12,802 bases of DNA, from positions 1 to 12,802 of the forward strand of contig CAIMBV010000183.1 in NCBI GenBank assembly GCA_903839355.1, read 5' to 3'. Both the position numbers and the translations under genes were made by a program. Under the pieces are notes generated by a model. It was not told the origin of the DNA, did not search any database, and saw only the letters and a program-made list of their open reading frames with translations. Positions 8,334 through 12,802 of the stretch are shown in pieces (the stretch's first letter is position 1; each line of letters starts with the position of its first letter). Origin of the DNA: an uncultured Actinomycetes bacterium. Its GTDB lineage: Bacteria > Actinomycetota > Actinomycetes > Nanopelagicales > Nanopelagicaceae.

Positions 8334-8939
8334 TTACTTGAAGGATGTAGCCAAAGCGCAGACGATGCCTGAGATTGCAATCCAGGTAAACCATGACCCT
8401 GCAGTTCTCTGACGCCACTCTTCAAGAGTCGGATCAAGCTTTACGCGATACCCGCGTAGAAGTAATCCCAGGGCAACGAAAGCTCCAACGATGTAGTGGA
8501 ACATATTTGCTCCTGCAACAAGTACCCAGTTGGAGGCGTAGGCACCATTGTAGAAAGGGCGACCAGCGTCATCGTGAGCGATAAATGGCATATGAGCCAT
8601 CTGGTGCCATTGGTAGAAGCCACCAATAAGAAGCGCTACCAAGACGACGATTGCGGTGAGATTACGCGCCGCCTTGTTGTACTCACCAAGTCGGTGAGCA
8701 AGTGCGGCGACAATTAACCCGAGTGCGGCGACCCATCCGGAAGCAGTGCTGAAAGAATGAACTCCCTTTGGTAGCCATCCGCCATTGACGTTGAGATTTC
8801 GCAGGTAGAAGTAGGAGAAGATCATTCCAAAGAGGAATGCTCCATCTGCCACAATTAGGAGTCGAACTCCTAAACGCTCGCGACGACCAATTGCCTCAGG
8901 TGAGTCATGATGCACGTGAAATTCGGTGTCATGTGCCAT
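8334..8939 (-). CDS. ctaE: Cytochrome c oxidase subunit III
   Basis: A 201-residue membrane protein with about five segments (25-46, 66-82, 96-113, 136-162, 182-199), the length of short bacterial heme-copper oxidase subunit III. The block ADGAFLFGMIFSYFYLR (31-47) corresponds to the first family helix, where most members have Glu at the place of Asp32. FYQWHQM (108-114) and FHYIVGAFVALGLL (147-160) are further family features. Subunit III stabilises the catalytic core and proton uptake. The ATG at 8939 directly follows the ctaD TAA with no gap, and AAGGAG lies ten bases upstream within ctaD. It is the last gene of the operon, with a terminator 12 bases beyond the stop. A histidine-rich N-terminus (FHVHHD) is visible. 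Confidence 0.92.
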   Translation of the reverse strand: MAHDTEFHVHHDSPEAIGRRERLGVRLLIVADGAFLFGMIFSYFYLRNLNVNGGWLPKGVHSFSTASGWVAALGLIVAALAHRLGEYNKAARNLTAIVVLVALLIGGFYQWHQMAHMPFIAHDDAGRPFYNGAYASNWVLVAGANMFHYIVGAFVALGLLLRGYRVKLDPTLEEWRQRTAGSWFTWIAISGIVCALATSFK

Positions 8940-10805
8940 TTACTTTGCACTCCTTCCGTATCCATATGGATCGCTAGTCACAACAGGTGGTTGGTCAAAG
9001 TTGACCAGTGGCACAGGGTAAGGAACGGTCCATTCGAGAGTTTTAGCTCCCCATGGATTCATCGGAGCAATCTTTCCGCTACGCCACGAGTGGACGATCG
9101 CCCAGAGAAGAATGATCATTCCAATTCCCACGCTGTAAGCACCCATTGTGCTGATCAGATTGGCGTGCGAATAGAGATGTGCATAGTCGGCGACCCGTCG
9201 AGGTTGTCCTTCTGCGCCTACTATGAACATTCCAAGGAAGAGGACGTTAAATCCGATCTGTATAAACCAGAAAGAGATGTAACCGCCTCGCTCGTTGAGC
9301 ATGCGACCGGTCATCTTAGGGAACCAGTACGCAAGTCCACCAATAGCGCCAGTGAGTGCAGCACCCATTAGGGTGTAATGGAAGTGTGCTGTCACATACA
9401 TAGATCCATGGAGGTAGTTATCGGCAGGTACATCTGAGAGATAAATTCCAGTGATTCCACCGATCAAGAAATTCCAGATAAATGCATAGACGCAGAGCAT
9501 CGGAAGTTTCATCCAAGGTCTACCACGCCACAAGGTTCCAATCAGCACTAGGAAGAGCAACCCTGTTGGAACAGAGATGAACTCGGTAGTGACCATGAAT
9601 GGACCATTGAGTGATGGCATCCAACCCGCCATGTACATATGGTGGGCCCAGACGAGTACCGACAAGCCTGCAATTCCGGCAAAGCCAGCGATCGCGGCAT
9701 TGTAGGAGAAGAGTGGTTTACGGACAAAGACTGGAGCAATCTCCATCAGCGCAGCGACACCTGGGATCAGGATTACATAAACTTCAGGGTGGCCCATGAT
9801 CCAGAAGAGGTTGGCATAAAGCCAACCGCTACCACCTACATTGGCATCGTAGAAGCCGGTAGCGATAGTGCGATCGAGCCCAGTTTGAATCATTGCAACC
9901 ATGAAAGTTGGGAATGCAGGTATCGCAAGAGCAACTGAAATAGTGGCACCAATTACGAAGATTGGCACTCGGTTCCACTTCATGCCCTTAGCGCGCATAG
10001 CGACAACTGTGGTGGTGATGTTCATACCTGCAACTGCGGTCGAAACCGCAAAGATAATGATTGTTGCAACGAAGGCATTCATACCTGGACCAGCTTGATC
10101 ACTCAATGGAGCGTAGGCGGTCCACCCAGTAGGAATTCCTCCAAGGAACCAGGCGCTACAAAGGACGGGAACCGCCGTAAATAGCACCCACCAGCTCAGT
10201 GCGTTGAGTCGTGGGAACGCCATATCTGCAGCACCAATCATGATTGGCATGATGTAGTTACCGAAAGGACCGGTAGCGACAATGATCATCGCGACGATCA
10301 TTGTGATTCCGTGTAGTCCAACGAGTGAGTTGTAAACAACTGGAGTGACGAAATGTGAACCTGGAGTTGCCAGATTTGTTCGAATCATCATCGCCATTGT
10401 TCCGCCGACTCCCAGCAGTGCCATGACGCCAACTAAATATTGGATGCCCACTACCTTATGGTCGGTGCAATATTTGAAGTACCGCTTCCAACCTTGGCCG
10501 TCAACGGCGAGGTAGAGCTGCTCTTCATCGGTCAAGTCTTTGCCGATCAGCCAGCGGAATGGCCCAATGAAGGCTCCGATTCCAATGAGAAATCCGATGC
10601 TCCAAGCGAACATCGACATCAAGAGGACCTTGTTTACATTGTGAGAGTCGGTCATATCGCGACCGGCCTTCATTGCAAAATAAGTACCCCAGCAAAAAAT
10701 TACACCGACGACAATTCCTGTTCCCATGTTGAGCTTGGTGATCAAGCTCTTTTTGGGGTTAGGGATTGGACGCGATGAAGCAGGTGCGTGCGAAAGTGTT
10801 GTCAT
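8940..10805 (-). CDS. ctaD: Cytochrome c oxidase subunit I, with extra N-terminal membrane segments
   Basis: The 621-residue catalytic subunit of an A-type heme-copper oxidase, reducing oxygen to water and pumping protons. Heme a ligands are His165 and His476, the heme a3 ligand is His474, and CuB ligands are His339, His388 and His389. HPEVY (339-343) holds the Glu and cross-linking Tyr of the A1 class. GAADMAFPRLN (191-201) supplies the D-channel Asp and Asn, and RKPLFSYN the K-channel Lys. The family core begins only at CTDHKVVG (113-120); before it are about 110 residues with two likely membrane helices (28-47 and 60-84), far longer than the usual leader. The ATG at 10805 is chosen because it forms an ATGA overlap with the ctaC stop and has AGGAGG nine bases upstream; the longer 634-residue reading has no such support. 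Confidence 0.95.
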   Translation of the reverse strand: MTTLSHAPASSRPIPNPKKSLITKLNMGTGIVVGVIFCWGTYFAMKAGRDMTDSHNVNKVLLMSMFAWSIGFLIGIGAFIGPFRWLIGKDLTDEEQLYLAVDGQGWKRYFKYCTDHKVVGIQYLVGVMALLGVGGTMAMMIRTNLATPGSHFVTPVVYNSLVGLHGITMIVAMIIVATGPFGNYIMPIMIGAADMAFPRLNALSWWVLFTAVPVLCSAWFLGGIPTGWTAYAPLSDQAGPGMNAFVATIIIFAVSTAVAGMNITTTVVAMRAKGMKWNRVPIFVIGATISVALAIPAFPTFMVAMIQTGLDRTIATGFYDANVGGSGWLYANLFWIMGHPEVYVILIPGVAALMEIAPVFVRKPLFSYNAAIAGFAGIAGLSVLVWAHHMYMAGWMPSLNGPFMVTTEFISVPTGLLFLVLIGTLWRGRPWMKLPMLCVYAFIWNFLIGGITGIYLSDVPADNYLHGSMYVTAHFHYTLMGAALTGAIGGLAYWFPKMTGRMLNERGGYISFWFIQIGFNVLFLGMFIVGAEGQPRRVADYAHLYSHANLISTMGAYSVGIGMIILLWAIVHSWRSGKIAPMNPWGAKTLEWTVPYPVPLVNFDQPPVVTSDPYGYGRSAK

Positions 10806-11602
10806 TGTTGTACGCCTCCTGTTGCCTGAATTGATGAGACCCAATTATTGAAATCTGTCGGACTTTCCACGGCACCACTTGTCTCCATGTAGGCGTGATA
10901 GAGCCCGCAGAGCTCCGCACACTTAACATCGAGCGGACCCGTTGCAGTTGGATCAGCATGTGCAACTGTTGTAACGAGACGGTTAGCATCGATCTTCACA
11001 CCTAGTTGGACCGGCCAGAAAGAGTGATTGACATCAGCCGACATCACATTGAATGTGACAGGTTGATTGACCGGCAGATTAAGCGTGTGGGTGTGAATGT
11101 TCTGTTGTGGGTAGTAGAAAGACCAGACCCATTGCGATCCCGTGACATCTACGATTAATGATTTAGGTGCATCAGTAGCTGCAGCGATTGACTCAGTATT
11201 GAGCGCAACCAAGCCCCAGACGATTGCAACGATACAAAATAGAACCGATGTCGCTGTCCAGACAATGACTACTGGTCCATTCGTCCTAATGGCCACACCA
11301 TCTTCTGGCGGTGTATCACCACGATGCATGTTGAGGAATGATTTAGCTGCAATCGATAGCACCACACCCGCAATAGGGGCGGAGATCACGGTAAACCAAA
11401 TCATGATGTCTTCATTTGCTTGCATCTGCTTGCTCAGTACGACGGGCATCCACTTTGGATAAGCCCATAGACCCAGAACTACAAATACTGCTGTGAAGAA
11501 GACCCATAGGAGCAGGGTTTGACTGACATCTTTCCGCTTCAAGAATGTTGAGACTCGAGCTCCTGGAGTAGGGGCCAAGAGTTCGCTTTCGTGATCAGCC
11601 AT
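10802..11602 (-). CDS. ctaC: Cytochrome c oxidase subunit II with CuA centre and three membrane segments
   Basis: A 266-residue subunit II that takes electrons from cytochrome c or a copper protein. The C-terminal cupredoxin domain has all CuA ligands: His193 (VNHSFW), then CAELCGLYHAYM with Cys228, Cys232, His236 and Met239, and backbone-ligand Glu230. The aromatic electron-entry patch is QWVWSFYYP (157-165). An intact CuA site indicates a cytochrome c rather than a quinol oxidase. Three hydrophobic segments are visible (about 28-47, 67-86, 111-133) where the family normally has two, so an extra N-terminal helix is present. It has no cytochrome c domain fused at its end. The ATG overlaps the upstream gene by eight bases, and the stop overlaps ctaD by ATGA. 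Confidence 0.93.
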   Translation of the reverse strand: MADHESELLAPTPGARVSTFLKRKDVSQTLLLWVFFTAVFVVLGLWAYPKWMPVVLSKQMQANEDIMIWFTVISAPIAGVVLSIAAKSFLNMHRGDTPPEDGVAIRTNGPVVIVWTATSVLFCIVAIVWGLVALNTESIAAATDAPKSLIVDVTGSQWVWSFYYPQQNIHTHTLNLPVNQPVTFNVMSADVNHSFWPVQLGVKIDANRLVTTVAHADPTATGPLDVKCAELCGLYHAYMETSGAVESPTDFNNWVSSIQATGGVQQ

Positions 11603-12344
11603 TTACGACACTCACCTTTCCGCTCATGTAACCAAGTTGGCCCATTACTGCTCCAAAACCTTGGTAGGTGGAGTCACCACATGGATATTCGCAGTTCCAG
11701 ACATAGTTTCCAGCTCCATGAGTCAAGAAGGAGAAGACAACTTTGTGACCAACAGGCAACTTCGTTGGATCTGCGTTGTACGCCTTCATCTCAGCATCGG
11801 TATTAACTGGCAATGGAACATTTACAAAGAGTGGATCTTGCGTAGAAGTTGGAAGTCCATGCAGCGTGAAAGTGTGCTCAACTCCATCAGGTGGAAGCGA
11901 TGTCTTTGCAACGCCGTCATACGAAACGGTGCCATCCACTGTTCCAACGACACTTCCAAAATATGGAGTGTTTAGTTTTTCACCGCTGTCATAGACGGTG
12001 AGCGTGACGGTTATGTAAGAGTTAGCTGGGAGTACGAAATCTGTGTAAGGACCATAGGAAGGCCAACTCGGATGTCCACCGTCGCAGGTCGCGCAATTTC
12101 CATGCGCCTTTGAGTTGATTGGATCTGGGTAGACCCCGTCGGCGATGGTGTAGTGGTTATATGTTTTTCCATCGGCAGCGGTAATAGTGCCTACCTTGGT
12201 TGCATAAAGTTTTGGCTGAGGGTCGGCTGAAACACTGTGAAGAGTTAAGCCAACGCCGGCGACAACTACGATTCCGAGTACGACTGCGAGCAGCGCCCCT
12301 ATCGTGGTCCTCGCCTTTGAGGGTGTGGCTGTTTCCACGGACAT
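11595..12344 (-). CDS. Membrane-anchored CuA-like cupredoxin protein of the oxidase operon
   Basis: A 249-residue protein with one N-terminal membrane helix (about 13-36) and an external domain. The end of the domain looks like a cupredoxin or subunit II: EHTFTLHGLP (156-165), THG (H209), WNCEYPCG with Cys218 and Cys222 spaced as in CuA, and GYMSGKVSV (M240). However, the His four residues after the second Cys is absent (Asp-Ser-Thr instead), and a Gly-rich insert precedes the Met. A second Cys pair, CATC (84-87), sits in an added loop before YGPYTDFVLP. It may be a copper-binding electron donor, an extra oxidase subunit, or a protein that has lost copper. I recognise no named family. It is first in the operon and overlaps ctaC by eight bases. 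The ATG has AAAGG immediately adjacent; a GTG at 12338 has better spacing and may be the true start. Confidence 0.75.
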   Translation of the reverse strand: MSVETATPSKARTTIGALLAVVLGIVVVAGVGLTLHSVSADPQPKLYATKVGTITAADGKTYNHYTIADGVYPDPINSKAHGNCATCDGGHPSWPSYGPYTDFVLPANSYITVTLTVYDSGEKLNTPYFGSVVGTVDGTVSYDGVAKTSLPPDGVEHTFTLHGLPTSTQDPLFVNVPLPVNTDAEMKAYNADPTKLPVGHKVVFSFLTHGAGNYVWNCEYPCGDSTYQGFGAVMGQLGYMSGKVSVVNG

Positions 12345-12520
12345 CCTTTCTTGAGGGTGAGTGTGGGGTGTCTGAGAATGAATAGGTGGACAATACGCCT
12401 AATATGTGATCTGGGAAACACTTAATTGCTAAACGCTCGCGAGAATTTTTCGGTGGTTGAGAGTTAGCACTCATGTGCCCCTTTGAATAGTTCTGAGTAT
12501 CAGTTGAGAGGTTATTGAGA
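12345..12520. promoter_or_regulatory. Divergent control region, oxidase operon / ctaG
   Basis: This 176-base gap separates the minus-strand oxidase operon from ctaG and should contain both promoters. On the minus strand, AT-rich hexamers around 12385-12415 (for example TATTGT and TATTAG) are possible -10 elements, none with a good -35. An eight-base palindrome CTCGCGAG lies at 12436-12443, and GAGTTAGCACTC at 12461-12472 has GAGT/ACTC ends and contains the sequence of one CIRCE arm. GAGAGG at 12506-12511 is the likely ribosome site for ctaG. No known riboswitch was seen. Confidence 0.45.
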
Positions 12521-12802
12521 ATGAGACTTAACCCAATCTGGGATGCCCTCTTTGCGCTACTCATTCTGGGCGCCGGGTATTGGTACATCTCGGAGAAGGT
12601 TGCCCGCCAATCCATTTCGCTGCTCCGTCAGATATCTTTCTTTACAGGCCTCGTGCTGACATTTGGTTTGCTAGTGGGTCCAGTCCCGCATTATGCAGTG
12701 CGAATTTTTTGGGTGCATATGATTCAACACATTGGATTGATGATGTTGATCTCGCCTCTTCTGGTGCTGGGGGCGCCCGTAACGGTTGTACTCGCATCCA
12801 AA
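12521..12802 (+). CDS. ctaG: CtaG, caa3-type cytochrome c oxidase assembly factor, 3' end missing
   Basis: An open frame from ATG at 12521 to the last base, 94 codons with no stop, so the gene continues outside the window. In-frame TGA at 12494 limits the start, and GAGAGG lies nine bases before the ATG. Three hydrophobic segments are visible (about 6-23, 36-54, 63-84). The block FWVHMIQHIGLMMLISPLLV (63-82), followed by LGAP, matches the caa3-type CtaG family of polytopic membrane proteins needed for oxidase assembly, probably for copper delivery to CuB; His66 and His70 are the conserved histidines. This family differs from the Cox11-type CtaG of proteobacteria. Its divergent placement next to the oxidase genes agrees with the function. 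Confidence 0.88.
   Translation, partial: MRLNPIWDALFALLILGAGYWYISEKVARQSISLLRQISFFTGLVLTFGLLVGPVPHYAVRIFWVHMIQHIGLMMLISPLLVLGAPVTVVLASK

Noticed and set aside
8907..9371. A 154-codon plus-strand open frame opposite ctaD
   Set aside because: It is antisense to strongly conserved ctaD and ctaE coding sequence and has a composition typical of a shadow frame.
10806..10844. The longer 634-residue reading of CtaD
   Set aside because: The added 13 residues would overlap ctaC by 43 bases with no ribosome site, while ATG at 10805 has AGGAGG and the ATGA overlap.
12464..12490. A full CIRCE (HrcA) operator
   Set aside because: The left arm TTAGCACTC is exact, but the nine bases expected to read GAGTGCTAA after a nine-base spacer are TTTGAATAG, so only a half site exists.
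12157..12615. A 152-codon minus-strand open frame crossing the control region
   Set aside because: It overlaps both the cupredoxin gene and the start of ctaG, has no recognisable motif, and its arginine/serine-rich sequence looks like an off-frame reading.

Overview
The window looks like a compact, moderate-GC actinobacterial chromosome. Support comes from a GuaB1-type IMP dehydrogenase paralogue (an actinobacterial family), a TatB and a Pr6Pr membrane protein of actinobacterial type, and streamlined spacing with overlapping or abutting genes and no gap above about 180 bases. This fits the small-genome freshwater actinobacteria (acI/Nanopelagicales type), but that placement is inference from gene content and style only. 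No tRNA, rRNA, CRISPR array, insertion sequence or phage gene was seen.

Region 1 (1-2691, + strand): the 3' part of a secreted phosphoesterase, carrying an inserted beta-rich module, overlaps a small exported protein of unknown function. A very strong hairpin lies inside the signal-peptide codons of that second gene. A PaiB-family FMN-binding protein follows, possibly from its own leaderless promoter.

Region 2 (2688-7090): a nucleobase-salvage neighbourhood. On the minus strand a yeast-type (CDA-fold) cytosine deaminase is followed two bases later by a D-2-hydroxyacid dehydrogenase. Divergent from them is an NCS1-family cytosine/purine permease on the plus strand. Convergent to the permease is guaB1, whose characterised mycobacterial relative is a GMP reductase. 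Together they would import cytosine, deaminate it to uracil, and recycle guanine nucleotides to IMP.

Region 3 (7091-8229): only 36 bases separate guaB1 from the divergent tatB gene, and they contain a -10-like element readable on both strands. A Pr6Pr membrane protein and a 35-residue lysine-rich small protein follow on the minus strand.

Region 4 (8285-12802): a minus-strand cytochrome c oxidase operon, read in the order membrane-anchored cupredoxin-like protein, subunit II (complete CuA site), subunit I, subunit III, closed by a clear intrinsic terminator. The genes overlap or abut (8-base overlap, ATGA overlap, zero gap), so translation is probably coupled. A caa3-type ctaG copper-assembly gene starts divergently at the right edge and runs out of the window. 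Subunits I and II carry extra N-terminal membrane segments, and the first gene is an unusual CuA-like cupredoxin. This oxidase module is the most interesting part of the window.
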